Origin: Jiangella alba
GTDB taxonomy: Bacteria; Actinomycetota; Actinomycetes; Jiangellales; Jiangellaceae
Direction: 5' to 3'
Length of the DNA: 64,000 nt
NCBI RefSeq assembly: GCF_900106035.1
Contig: NZ_FNUC01000004.1
Location: 2,790,001-2,854,000 of the forward strand
The notes below the pieces were generated by a model that was not told the origin of the DNA, ran no database searches, and worked only from the letters and a program-made list of their open reading frames with translations. The number at the start of each line of letters is the position of its first letter. The first letter of the stretch is position 1. Shown here piece by piece: positions 30,039-39,300 of this stretch. The position numbers and the translations under genes were made by a program.

Positions 30039-30061
30039 GGGGGTGGCCGTCAGCCGCCCCC
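30039..30061. terminator. Shared bidirectional terminator between convergent genes
   Basis: GGGGGTGGC (30039-30047) pairs with GCCGCCCCC (30053-30061), one G-T pair, in the 11-base gap between two convergent genes. The stop codon of the ROK gene (30050-30052) lies in its loop. Confidence 0.55.
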
Positions 30062-31204
30062 ACGCCTGCGCAGGCCGATCACCGGCTCGATCGCGGTGCC
30101 GGTGCCGGTGGTGCGCCTGGCGCGGCGCTGGATGGGTGTGCCGTTGCCGCCGAGGTCACGCCGCCTGGGCAGCAGCAGCCGGGTGGTGACCAGCTTGGCG
30201 CGGTCGCGGCGGCGGGACCGCTCGCGGCGGGCGAGGTCGGCGGCGCCGATCAGCCCGGCGTCGTTGCCCAGCGCCGCTTGGACGACCTCGGCCTCGGGCC
30301 GGAAGCCGCGCCCCGTCAGCGTGCGCCGGAACGTCGTGCGGGCCGGCTGCAGCAGCAGGTCGCCGACGTCGGAGACGCCGCCGCCGATGACGAACAGGCC
30401 GGGGTCGAACGCGGCGGCCAGGTTGGCCAGGCCGACGCCCAGCCAGTGGCCGATGTCCTCGAGCAGCTCGAGCGCGGCGGGGTCGCCCTGCGCGGCCAGC
30501 GCGCTGACCATCGGGCCGGTGATGCGCGACGGGTCGCCCTCGCACGTCTCGGCGATGCGGTAGGCGACGGGCGAGCCGTTCAGCACCAGCTCGCGGGCCT
30601 CGCGGACCAGCACGTTGCCGCTGGCGTACTGCTCCCAGCAGCCGCGGTTGCCGCACTCGCAGCGGTGCCCGCCGGGCACCACCACCATGTGGCCGAACTC
30701 GCCGGCGACGCCGAACCGGCCGCGGTGCAGCACGCCGTCGAGGACCACCCCGCCGCCGATGCCGGTGCCGAGGTTGACGCAGACGACGTGCGACTCGCCC
30801 TGGGCGGCCCCGAACCGGCACTCGGCCCACAGCGCCGCGTTGGCGTCGTTGTCGACGACCACGGGCAGCCCGACGCGCCGCTGGACGGCGTCGCGCAGCG
30901 GCTCGTTGCGCCAGGCGAGGTGCGGTGCGAACAGCACGGAGGACTGGGTGCCGTCGACGAAGCCGGCGGCGCCGATGCCGACCGCCAGCACGTGGTGGCG
31001 GGCGCCGAGCTCGGCCACGATGTCGGCGATGGTGTCCTCGACCACGCGGGGGCTCTTGCTCTTGCTCGGCGTCTCGCGGCGGGTGCGTTCGATGATCGTG
31101 CCCTCGGCGTCGACGACGCCGGCGGCGACCTTGGTGCCGCCGATGTCGATGCCGATGGTGGGTCGCAGCGCCAGCCGGGACACCCGCGTACGGGTTTGAG
31201 CCAT
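30050..31204 (-). CDS. ROK-family glucokinase
   Basis: A 384-residue sugar kinase of the ROK family. The N-terminal ATP motif is GIDIGGTKVAAGVVD, the central phosphate motif is VNLGTGIGGGVV and the zinc site is CECGNRGCWEQYASG, which marks kinases rather than repressors. There is no N-terminal HTH, so it is an enzyme. The last 60 residues are an arginine-rich tail without similarity I recognise. A TACTAT box overlaps the upstream in-frame ATG 31210, so ATG 31204 is preferred. Product is probably glucose-6-phosphate. Confidence 0.88.
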   Translation of the reverse strand: MAQTRTRVSRLALRPTIGIDIGGTKVAAGVVDAEGTIIERTRRETPSKSKSPRVVEDTIADIVAELGARHHVLAVGIGAAGFVDGTQSSVLFAPHLAWRNEPLRDAVQRRVGLPVVVDNDANAALWAECRFGAAQGESHVVCVNLGTGIGGGVVLDGVLHRGRFGVAGEFGHMVVVPGGHRCECGNRGCWEQYASGNVLVREARELVLNGSPVAYRIAETCEGDPSRITGPMVSALAAQGDPAALELLEDIGHWLGVGLANLAAAFDPGLFVIGGGVSDVGDLLLQPARTTFRRTLTGRGFRPEAEVVQAALGNDAGLIGAADLARRERSRRRDRAKLVTTRLLLPRRRDLGGNGTPIQRRARRTTGTGTAIEPVIGLRRRGGG

Positions 31205-31227
31205 GCTCATAGTATTGCGGGGCGCGC

Positions 31228-31872
31228 TCAGGAAGCCGGGGACGACCCCGGCGGCGCCAAGATGCCCAGCGCGTACGCCGTCGTCACGGCCGCCGTCCGG
31301 TCGTCCACGCCGAGCTTGGCGAAGACCCTCAGCAGGTGCGTCTTCACCGTCGCCTCGCCGATGTGCAGCGCCCGCCCGACCTCCGCGTTCGACAGCCCCG
31401 TGGCGACGGCCGCCAGCACCTCGCGCTCGCGCGGGGTCAACGGCGGCACCGACGGCGCCCGCATGCGGCTGACCAGCCGCGCGGCCACTGGCGGCGCCAG
31501 GATCGTCTCGCCCCCGTGCGCCGCCCGGACGGCCGCGGCGAGGTCGATGCGCGGGGTGTCCTTGAGCAGGTAGCCGGTGGCACCCGCCTCGACCGCGCGG
31601 ACGATGTCGGAGTCGGTGTCGTACGTGGTCAGCACCAGGATCCGGGTGCCGGGCAGCTCGGCCAGGATGCGCGCCGTCGCCTCGGCGCCGTCCAGCCGGG
31701 GCATCCGCAGGTCCATGAGGATGACGTCCGGACGCAGCCGGCGGGCCAGCACCAGCGCCTCCTCGCCGTCACCGGCCTCGCCGACCACCTCGAAGTCGTC
31801 CTCGGCGCCGAGCATGCCGGCCAGCCCGGTGCGCACGACCGGGTGGTCGTCGACCAGCAGCAGCCGCAACAT
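31228..31872 (-). CDS. NarL/LuxR-family response regulator
   Basis: A 214-residue regulator with a receiver domain (LLVDDHPVVR, phospho-acceptor Asp54 in LMDLRMPR, Lys in LLKDTP) and a C-terminal LuxR HTH (LTPREREVLAAVATGLSNAEVG, in parts). ATG 31872 fits the family; GTG 31878, nine bases after a TAGCGT box, would add two residues and give a leaderless message. It most likely pairs with the histidine kinase at 32563-33771, from which it is separated by an oppositely oriented esterase gene. Confidence 0.9.
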   Translation of the reverse strand: MLRLLLVDDHPVVRTGLAGMLGAEDDFEVVGEAGDGEEALVLARRLRPDVILMDLRMPRLDGAEATARILAELPGTRILVLTTYDTDSDIVRAVEAGATGYLLKDTPRIDLAAAVRAAHGGETILAPPVAARLVSRMRAPSVPPLTPREREVLAAVATGLSNAEVGRALHIGEATVKTHLLRVFAKLGVDDRTAAVTTAYALGILAPPGSSPAS

Positions 31873-31886
31873 CGTCACGGCCGCCC

Positions 31887-31896
31887 ACGCTACCCT
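31887..31896. promoter_or_regulatory. Overlapping divergent -10 boxes
   Basis: ACGCTACCCT contains TAGCGT for the regulator on the minus strand (31892-31887) and TACCCT for the esterase on the plus strand (31891-31896). They share the central TA. The esterase GTG is six bases after its box, so its message is probably leaderless. Both promoters could not be open at once. Confidence 0.5.
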
Positions 31897-31902
31897 GACG
31901 CC

Positions 31903-32550
31903 GTGGGCGACCTGGTCACCGAGACCTTCGAGTACGACGGCGGGCGGCAGGTCACCGTCCATGTGCCGCCGGATCCGCCGGAAGCCGTCGTGTTCGCGGG
32001 CGACGGCCAGCTGATCTCGCAGTGGGGCGGACACCTCGAGGCCGCCGACGTGCCGCCCACCATGATCGTCGGTGTCCACGGGACGGACGACCCGGACGAG
32101 ATGATCCGGATCGGCGAGTACTCACCGTCCTTCGACGACGCACGGTTCGCCGCACACGAGCGGTTCTTCGTCGACGAGGTCCGTGGCTGGGTACGGTCAC
32201 GCTTCGGCCTCGCCCTGCCCGCCGACCGCACCGCGGTGTGCGGCGTGTCAGCCGGTGGTGAGCTCGCCCTCGCCATGGGGCTGCGCCACCCGGACATCTA
32301 CGGTGCGGTCTTCTGCGCGTCGCCGGGCGGCGGGTTCCGCCCGCCCGCCGTGCTGCCGCACCCGCTGCCGCGCACGTACCTCGTCGCCGGGACGCTGGAG
32401 CCGTGGTTCCTCGAGAACGCGACGCGCTGGGCGGCCGCGCTGCTCGACGCCGGCGCGGACGTCGTCATGGCCGAGCGGCTCGGCGACCACGGCGACCCCT
32501 TCTGGCACACCGAGTTCCCCTCGATGGTGTCCTGGGCATTCCAGCGCTGA
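31903..32550 (+). CDS. Alpha/beta-hydrolase fold esterase (esterase D/Fes-like)
   Basis: A 215-residue putative serine esterase. The nucleophile elbow is GVSAGGELALAMGL, and a late His is in GDHGDPFWHTEFP. The fold and order resemble enterochelin-esterase-like and esterase D proteins. No signal peptide is seen, so it is cytoplasmic. GTG 31903 was chosen for the TACCCT box six bases upstream. It lies on the opposite strand inside what is otherwise an ABC-kinase-regulator cluster and ends 12 bases from the convergent kinase stop. Confidence 0.78.
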   Translation: MGDLVTETFEYDGGRQVTVHVPPDPPEAVVFAGDGQLISQWGGHLEAADVPPTMIVGVHGTDDPDEMIRIGEYSPSFDDARFAAHERFFVDEVRGWVRSRFGLALPADRTAVCGVSAGGELALAMGLRHPDIYGAVFCASPGGGFRPPAVLPHPLPRTYLVAGTLEPWFLENATRWAAALLDAGADVVMAERLGDHGDPFWHTEFPSMVSWAFQR

Positions 32551-32562
32551 CGGAGTGCGCCG

Positions 32563-33771
32563 CTACGCCGGCGCCAGCCCGACGGTCGCACGGACGGTGG
32601 TGCCGGCGTCCGGCGCGCTGACGACCTCGAGCAGCCCGCCGACCTGCTCGACCCGCGCCCGCATGCCGCGCAGCCCGTACCCGTCGTGCGCCGCGCCCGG
32701 CCGGAACCCGCGTCCGTCGTCGACCACGGCGACGGTGGCCGCTCCGGGCGGGCCGGACCGGAACCGCAGCGCCACGATGACCCTGCGGGCGCCGGCGTGC
32801 TTGCGCACGTTCGTCAGCGCCTCCTGGGTCGCGCGCAGCAGCACGACCTCGACGTTCGCCGGCAGGGGCGGGCCGGCCTCGTCGATCTGCAGGCTCACCT
32901 CCATCCCGGTCTCGTCGGCGAACCGGCCGGCGATGCGCTCGATCGCCTCGGGCAGCGACGCGTCCTGCAGGCTGACCGGCGCCAGCGAGCTGACCAGCGC
33001 CCGCGCCTCGGCGAGGTTGTCGCGCGCCGTCTGCTCCAGCAGCGCCAGCCGGTCGCGGACGGCGTCGGGGTTGCGGTCGAGCGCCACCTCGATGGCCTGC
33101 GCCAGCGTGAGGATGCTGGTGAAGCCCTGCGCCAGCGTGTCGTGGATCTCGTGCGAGAGCCGCTCCCGCTCGGCCAGCACGCCGCGTGAGTGCTCGAGCT
33201 GGGCCAGCTCGGTGCGGGTGCGCTCCAGTTCGTCGATCAGCTCGGCCCGCTTCTCCGCCTGGAAGAACACGTGCGTGATGAACAGCCCCATCAGCAGCGA
33301 CACGCCGATCTGCAGCGTCACCTGCGGCGCGACGTCGCGCACCGCCGCGGCCGTCCAGCCGTCGCGGCCGACCTCGATGACGGCCAGGCCGGACAGGAAC
33401 ACGAACGTCGCGCCGATGGCCCACCGCGTCGGCAGGAACACCCAGATGTGCGGGATCAGCCCGAACAGCAGGAAGTAGGCGTCGAAGATGCCCGTGCCGA
33501 GCAGCAGGTAGAGGCAGCCCCAGCTGACCGTCAGCTGGACCACGACCTGCCAGCCGATCTCCTCGGTGCCCAGCAGCCGACGGCCCAGCAGCAGGTAGAC
33601 GACGACCATCGCCGTCACCGCGAGCAGGCCGGTCAGGCGGTCGTCGCTGGACAGGTTGCCGGAGCTGCCGATGATGAGCGCGAGCAGCCCCAGCAGACCC
33701 AGGTAGACGCTGTGCCAGGCGACCGTGGTGCGCTGCCAGAACGCGTCCAGCTCGGCGACGCTGCTGCGCAC
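32563..33771 (-). CDS. Sensor histidine kinase (NarL/DegS class)
   Basis: A 402-residue kinase. Five or six membrane segments (about 15-165) are followed by a coiled coil, the DHp motif RLSHEIHDTLAQGFTSI, and a HATPase domain with ATQEALTNVRKHAGA and DDGRGFRPGAAHDGYGLRGM (seen in parts). Start GTG 33771 is 20 bases from the permease stop. The order ATPase-permease-kinase on one strand predicts one operon of sensing and export. Confidence 0.86.
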   Translation of the reverse strand: MRSSVAELDAFWQRTTVAWHSVYLGLLGLLALIIGSSGNLSSDDRLTGLLAVTAMVVVYLLLGRRLLGTEEIGWQVVVQLTVSWGCLYLLLGTGIFDAYFLLFGLIPHIWVFLPTRWAIGATFVFLSGLAVIEVGRDGWTAAAVRDVAPQVTLQIGVSLLMGLFITHVFFQAEKRAELIDELERTRTELAQLEHSRGVLAERERLSHEIHDTLAQGFTSILTLAQAIEVALDRNPDAVRDRLALLEQTARDNLAEARALVSSLAPVSLQDASLPEAIERIAGRFADETGMEVSLQIDEAGPPLPANVEVVLLRATQEALTNVRKHAGARRVIVALRFRSGPPGAATVAVVDDGRGFRPGAAHDGYGLRGMRARVEQVGGLLEVVSAPDAGTTVRATVGLAPA

Positions 33772-33791
33772 CGGGGCGCCGCCGGCCGCCG

Positions 33792-34598
33792 TCAGCCGTC
33801 GTCCCTGCGCTGCCACCGGAACGTCCGGACGCAGATGACCAGACCCGCGACCAGCCACAGCGACAGGATCAGCGCCGTCGGGCCGTGCTGCCATGATGCG
33901 GATACCTCCAGCGTCTCGAACCGGTCGGGCAGGAACACCGAACGCATGCCCTGGGCCAGCCATTTCAGCGGGAACACCGAGGCGACGTTCTGCAGCCAGC
34001 TTGGCAGGTCGGCGAACACGAAGAACACGCCCGAGATGAATTGCAGCACCAGCAGCGGTCCCACCACCACGGCCGACGCGCTCTTCGCCGACCGCGGCAC
34101 CGACGAGTAGGCGATGCCCAGGATGGCGCCGCCGGCCGTGCCGAGCACATAGCACCAGGCGAACGTCAGCCATTTCGACGGCTCCGACGGCAGCTCGACC
34201 CCGAACGCCAGCACGGCCACGGCCAGCAGCAACGCGATCTGGCTCAGCCCGACCACCAGGATCATGCCGACCTTGCCGAGGAAGTACGACACCGGCGGCA
34301 TCGGCGTGCCGCGCAGCCGCTTCAGCGTGCCGTCCTCGCGTTCGATGGCCAGGCTGATCGCGAGCGTCTGGAAGCTGACCAGCATGATGCCCGAGGCGAC
34401 CATGCCGGGCAGGAAATACTGCGCGAAGTCGATCGGCACGCCGCTGGTCTCGCCGACGTCCTCGTTGCCGAACACGACGGCGAAGATGCCCAGCATGATG
34501 ACCGGGAACAGGAACGAGAAGATCACGGAGTCGCGTTCGCGGAAGTAGCTCCTGGTCTCCAGCGAAGCGCGCGACACCGCGATGCGGCTCGTGCTCAT
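33792..34598 (-). CDS. ABC-2 type exporter permease
   Basis: A 268-residue membrane protein with about six helices. The N terminus SYFRERDSVIFSFLFPVIML is typical of daunorubicin/NatB-type permeases. ATG 34598 overlaps the ATPase stop (ATGA). Conserved FVFADLPSWLQNVASVFPLKWL matches the last cytoplasmic-side loop of the family. Substrate unknown. Confidence 0.9.
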   Translation of the reverse strand: MSTSRIAVSRASLETRSYFRERDSVIFSFLFPVIMLGIFAVVFGNEDVGETSGVPIDFAQYFLPGMVASGIMLVSFQTLAISLAIEREDGTLKRLRGTPMPPVSYFLGKVGMILVVGLSQIALLLAVAVLAFGVELPSEPSKWLTFAWCYVLGTAGGAILGIAYSSVPRSAKSASAVVVGPLLVLQFISGVFFVFADLPSWLQNVASVFPLKWLAQGMRSVFLPDRFETLEVSASWQHGPTALILSLWLVAGLVICVRTFRWQRRDDG

Positions 34599-35461
34599 GA
34601 CACGACCTCCAGGGTGTGGTCCGGCTGACCGATCAGGCGCAGGTACACGTCCTCCAGCGTGGGGCGGCTGACGACGAGGCCGGGCACCTCGCCGCCCAGC
34701 CGCCCGGCCAGCTGGGCGACCAGCGCGGTGGGGGTGGCGGTCCGCTCGGTGCGCTGCAGACCGTCCTCGCTCCACCGGACGACCGCGTGGTCGTGGTCGC
34801 GGCCGCCGAGACGGTCCGGCGTGTCCAGCGCGACGATGCGCCCGCCCGTGATGACGCCGACGCGTCCGGCCAGCTGCTCGGCCTCGTCGAGATAATGGGT
34901 GGTGAGGATGATCGTCGTGCCGCCGTCGGCCAGCGAGGTGATGAGCGCCCAGAACTCCCGCCGCGCCTCCGGGTCGAACCCGGTCGTGGGCTCGTCGAGG
35001 AAGAGCAGCTCCGGGTTGCCCAGGATGCCCAGCGCGACGTCGAGGCGGCGGCGCTGCCCGCCGGACAGGTGCCGCGCCCGCGTGGCGCGCTTCTCGTCCA
35101 GCCCGACGGCCGCGATGACCTCGTCCGGGTCGCGGGCGTCGGGGTAGTAGCCGGCGAAGTGGTGCACCAGCTCCTGCACGGACAGCTCGTCGTGGCCGCC
35201 GGAGCTCTGCAACACGATGCCGATGCGCGCCCGCCAGCCGGCGTCCGGCCGCGCCGGATCGGAACCCAGCACACTGACCTCGCCGGCGTCGCGGCGGCGG
35301 TAGCCCTCGAGGATCTCCACGGTGGTGGTCTTCCCGGCGCCGTTCGGCCCCAGCAGCGCGAACACCTCCCCCCGCGCGACGTCGAGGTCCAGCCCGCTGA
35401 CGGCGGTGACACCGGCGTAGGCCTTGCGCAGCCCACGCACCCGGATGGCGGAATTCGTCAT
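34595..35461 (-). CDS. ABC exporter ATP-binding protein
   Basis: A 288-residue DrrA/NatA-type ATPase. Walker A GPNGAGKTT, signature LSGGQRRRLD, Walker B LLFLDEPT and an H-loop in LTTHYLDEAEQL are all present. ATG 35461 (MTNSAIRVRGL) is chosen because the fold begins immediately; the frame stays open upstream through repeat sequence. It heads the second exporter-kinase cassette of the window and is not closely similar in detail to that at 972-1874. Confidence 0.92.
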   Translation of the reverse strand: MTNSAIRVRGLRKAYAGVTAVSGLDLDVARGEVFALLGPNGAGKTTTVEILEGYRRRDAGEVSVLGSDPARPDAGWRARIGIVLQSSGGHDELSVQELVHHFAGYYPDARDPDEVIAAVGLDEKRATRARHLSGGQRRRLDVALGILGNPELLFLDEPTTGFDPEARREFWALITSLADGGTTIILTTHYLDEAEQLAGRVGVITGGRIVALDTPDRLGGRDHDHAVVRWSEDGLQRTERTATPTALVAQLAGRLGGEVPGLVVSRPTLEDVYLRLIGQPDHTLEVVS

Positions 35462-35573
35462 GCCACCACCATCCGCTGCGACGGCGGCCGGGACGAGCAC
35501 CGCGTGGTGGGTTGTGAGGTCCACCGAACGGTGGACCCGCCGTCTTGCGGCCGTTCGCCGTTTGGCTCTCGTG

Positions 35574-35904
35574 CGCCGTTTGGCGCTAGTGGGCCGTCCC
35601 CCTGCTGCCCATTGTCTTAGCCGCGGCACGGCGCCTCAAGCGGAGCCTGAACGGCGCTTCGCGCGGACGGTGGCACCGCTTGACCCGCGGTGCCGCGGTC
35701 TAAGAACTGGCAGCTATCAGGGGGACGGGGGAAGTGCGGGCATAGCCCGCCCGCGCGCGCCTTTCTCCATGATCAACTCGGCGAAGGGGCGCGCGTACCA
35801 CGGTGGACCGGGTGACGGCCGCCAAGACCGGCGCGTGCCCAGTCTTTCCCCGTCCACCTATCAGGGGGACGGCCCACTAGCGCCAAGCGGCGAACGGCAG
35901 CACA
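35574..35904. repeat. Palindromic, MITE-like repeat cluster (copies B, D and C)
   Basis: Copy B (35574-35626) is the plus-orientation counterpart of copy A near rho. Its part at 35594-35629 is matched by an inverted partner D at 35690-35728 (CCGTCCCCCTG, TTAG and CCGCGGCAC against their complements, with small gaps), making an element of about 135 bp with terminal inverted repeats. Copy C (35862-35892) is the inverse of 35574-35604 with one mismatch in 31 bases. CTATCAGGGGGACGG is present twice in direct orientation (35714, 35858). No transposase is present. The rest of the gap 35462-36107 shows no gene. Confidence 0.65.
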
Positions 35905-36107
35905 GCGGCGAACGCGGCGGACACCCCTGCGTGACGCCCCCGCCCACGAGCCACGCCTAGGTCGTCCGGGCCACCTTAGACGCCACCTCAGACCGCCTTA
36001 GACGGTTCCGCGCCGCCACAATGCGGCAGTCTCCCGATGTGTCACACGGCGCCTCAGAACCATGCTCGATATCAGAACGCAACGAGTAGGGGCAGGAGCC
36101 GAGCATC

Positions 36108-36281
36108 ATGAGCATTCACGGGGACTACGCGGCACGCATCGTCCACGACCAGCGGTCGCACGACCTGCAGGCGGAGGCACGCCGCGACGGGCTGGCCCGT
36201 CAGGCGCTGGCCGCCGTCCGGCGCGGGGCCGCGCGCAAGACCGGCGGCGCCACGGCGCGCAGCCGGGCGCGCACCGCCTGA
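36108..36281 (+). CDS. Small basic protein of unknown function
   Basis: A 57-residue frame (begins MSIHGDYAARIVHDQRSHDL) with an Arg/Ala-rich basic second half. A GGCAGGAGC ribosome site is at the right distance from the ATG, and it ends 30 bases before the LuxR-type regulator, so it may be its first cistron. A predicted helix in the first half (residues 15-40) alternates charged and alanine residues. I recognise no family. Confidence rests on the ribosome site and position only. Confidence 0.45.
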   Translation: MSIHGDYAARIVHDQRSHDLQAEARRDGLARQALAAVRRGAARKTGGATARSRARTA

Positions 36282-36311
36282 GCGGGAGCGGTCTGCTGGA
36301 AGGAAATTCGC

Positions 36312-39300
36312 ATGGGCTTGTCGGTGGCGGGTGGCAGGATGAATGACGTGGTCATTCACGTCACCCGCACCGTGGGCCTGGTCGGGAGGGAACGGCAGCT
36401 TGCCGACCTCCGCCAGGCCTATGCCAGCGCGTGCGCGGGCGAGCCGGTCACCGTCCTGCTGGGCGGCGAGGCCGGCATCGGGAAGACGCGGCTGGCCGAG
36501 GAGTTCGTGGCCGAGGTGGTCGCCGGCGGCACCCGCGCCGTCGCCGGCCAGTCGGTCCCTCTCGACGGTGAGGGCCCGGCGTTCGCGCCGCTGGTGGGCG
36601 CGCTGCGCGGGCTGCACGCCGAGTTCGGGGCGCAACGGCTGCTCGAGCTGGCCGGTCCTGGCGGCGACGCACTGGCGGGGCTGGTGCCCGAGGTGGGCGT
36701 CGCGCCGGCCGAGGGACCCGAGGGCCGCGGCCGGCTGTACGAGGTGGTCACGTCGCTGTTCGAGCGCGTCGCGGCGGAACGTCCGCTGGTGGTGGTGCTC
36801 GAGGATCTCCAGTGGGCCGACAGCCCCACCCGCGACCTCCTGCGCTTTCTCGTCCGCGGGGTGCGCGACGCCCAGCTGCTGTTCGTCGTCACGTACCGCT
36901 CCGACGAGCTGCACCGCGGCCACCCGCTGCGGCCGCTGCTGGCCGAGCTCGACCGCCTGCGCCAGGTGCACCGCATCGAACTGCCCCGGCTCGACGCCGA
37001 CGAGGTCGTGCTGCAGCTGCGCGAGCTGCTGGGCCGGCCGCCCGAGCGGTCCCACGTCGACCGCATCGTCCGGCGCAGCGAGGGCATCCCGTTCTTCGTC
37101 GAGGAGCTGGCCTACGCCGACGACTGCGGCGACCTGCCCGGGTCGCTGCGCGACCTCCTGCTGGTCCGGGTCGAGCCGCTGTCCGAAGAGACACAGCGGC
37201 TGCTGCGGCTCATGTCGGCGGCCGGCAACCGCGTCGACCACTCCGTCCTCGAGTTCGTCGCCGGCGAGCAGACCGGCCCGCTCGAGACCGCGCTGCGCGA
37301 GGCCGTCTCGGCCGGGGTCATCGTGGTCGACGGCGACGGCTATGCGTTCCGGCACGCGCTGCTGCGCGAGGCCCTGCACGCCGACATGCTGCCGGGCGAG
37401 CACGCGCGCATGCACGCCCGGTACGCGCAGGCGCTCGAGGCGCACCCCGAGCTCATGCCGAGCACGCCCACCGCGGCCGAGGTCGCGCACCACTGGTACT
37501 CCGCCCACGACGTCGAGCGGGCGTTCGCGTGGTCGCTCACGGCGGCGGCCGAGCTCGTCCGCAGCTACGCCCACGCCACCGCGCAGCAGCTGCTCGAGCG
37601 GGCGCTCGAGCTGTGGGACCAGGTCGCCGAGCCCGAGCGGGTGGCCGGCAGCGACCGCCTCGAACTGCTCATCCGGGCGGCCACCGAGGCGTACGCGGCG
37701 GGCGAGACCGAGCGCACGCTGTCGCTGGTGAAAGAGGGGCTGCGGCTGGTCGACCGGTCCGCCGACCCGGTCCGGGCCGGCTGGCTGCTGGCGCACCTCG
37801 GCAGCGTGAAGAACCGGCTGGGCCGGCCCGGCGCCATCGAGGCGCTCATGGAGGCACGCGAGCTCATCCCGGCCGAGCCGTCGGTGCAGCGGGCCGAGGC
37901 GCTCGACTGGCTGGCCATCATGCTCATGCTCGACTGGCGCTTCGCCGAGTCACTCGAGGTCGCCGACGAGACCGAGCGGGTCGCCAAGGCCGTCGGTCTC
38001 GACCGCCTCGTGGCGTCGGCGCAGATCACCCGCGGTACCGCGTGGGTGCACATGGGCGACGCCGAGAAGGCGCTCGACGAACTGCGCCAAGCCGGGCCCA
38101 CGGCCACCGCCGGCCCCGACCACCTGCACCGCTACTTCGTCAACCTGTCCGACGCCTACACCCTGCTCGGCCGCTACCGCGACGCCGTCGACGTCGCCAC
38201 CGAGGGCTACGAGCACGCCCGCCGGCGCGGCCGCAAGCGCACGACCGGCGTGGTGCTGGCCGGCAACGCGGCCGAACCCATGCTGGCGCTGGGCGACTGG
38301 GAGCGGGCCGAGCGGATGATCGAGCGCGGCCTCGAACTCGTGCCGCCGCCCAACCACGAGCGGCACATGATCGGCCTGCGGGCCTGGCTCGTCCTCTGGC
38401 GCGGCGACGTCACCACCGCTGCCGCCGCCGTCGACCGGCTGCGCGCCGGCATGACCCGCCGGGTCGTGTTGCCGCAGGACGGCCGCCTGGTCGCTCGTCT
38501 CGAAGCCGACGTCGCCCTCGCCCAGGGCGATGCGGAGCGGGCCTGGTCCGCCGTCACCGCCGAAGTCGGCCCGTCGGCCGACGCCGCGGTGCCCGGGTAC
38601 GACCTGCCGCTGGCGTTCGCCGGAGCACAGGCGCTGGGGGAGCGGGTCCGCGCTGCCGGTGCCGGGGTGAACGGTCGCGACGGTGCAGGGCCGGCTGACG
38701 GTGACGGTGGGGCCGCGGAGGGGTTCGCGGCTGATGCCGCATGGCTGCGCGCGCTCGTCGCCCAGGCGTCGCGCGGCTGGCCGGTCGGTGTGTGGACCGT
38801 GCTGGTCGAGGCCGAGCTGGCCAGCGCCGGTGCCGCATGGGCAGACGGTGCCGACGGCGGCGGTGCGACTGCCGCCGGGCGGCCGGACGTCGGCGGGGCC
38901 GGCGCCGGGGCGGCTCGTGCCGGCGGGGCCGGCGCCGAGGTGGCGGCGTGGGAGCAGGCGCTGGCGGCGCTGCAGGCGGCGGAAGGCCCGGTGCATCTCG
39001 TCCCGTACGCCGGGTTCCGGCTCGGTCAGGCGCTGGTCGGGGCGGGTCGGCGCGACGACGCTCTCGACGTGCTGCGGCAGGCGGCCGCCGCTGCCGACTC
39101 GCTGGGCGCCGGGCTGTACCGCGGCTGGATCGGCGCGTTCTCGAAGCAGGCCCAGCTGCCGCTGGTCTCCGGCGTGCCCGGCCCCGCGGCGGCGCCGTCC
39201 GGGCTGACGGTGCGCGAGCACGAGGTGCTGCGGCTGGTGGCGGCGGGCCGGAGCAACCGCGAGATCGGCGAGGAACTGTTCATCAGCGCCAAGACGGCCA

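Noticed and set aside
35424-35960. 178-codon plus-strand frame across the repeat cluster
   Set aside because: It begins antisense in the ABC ATPase gene and consists mainly of repeat-derived sequence (QGDGPLAPSGER twice-related); no ribosome site or family.
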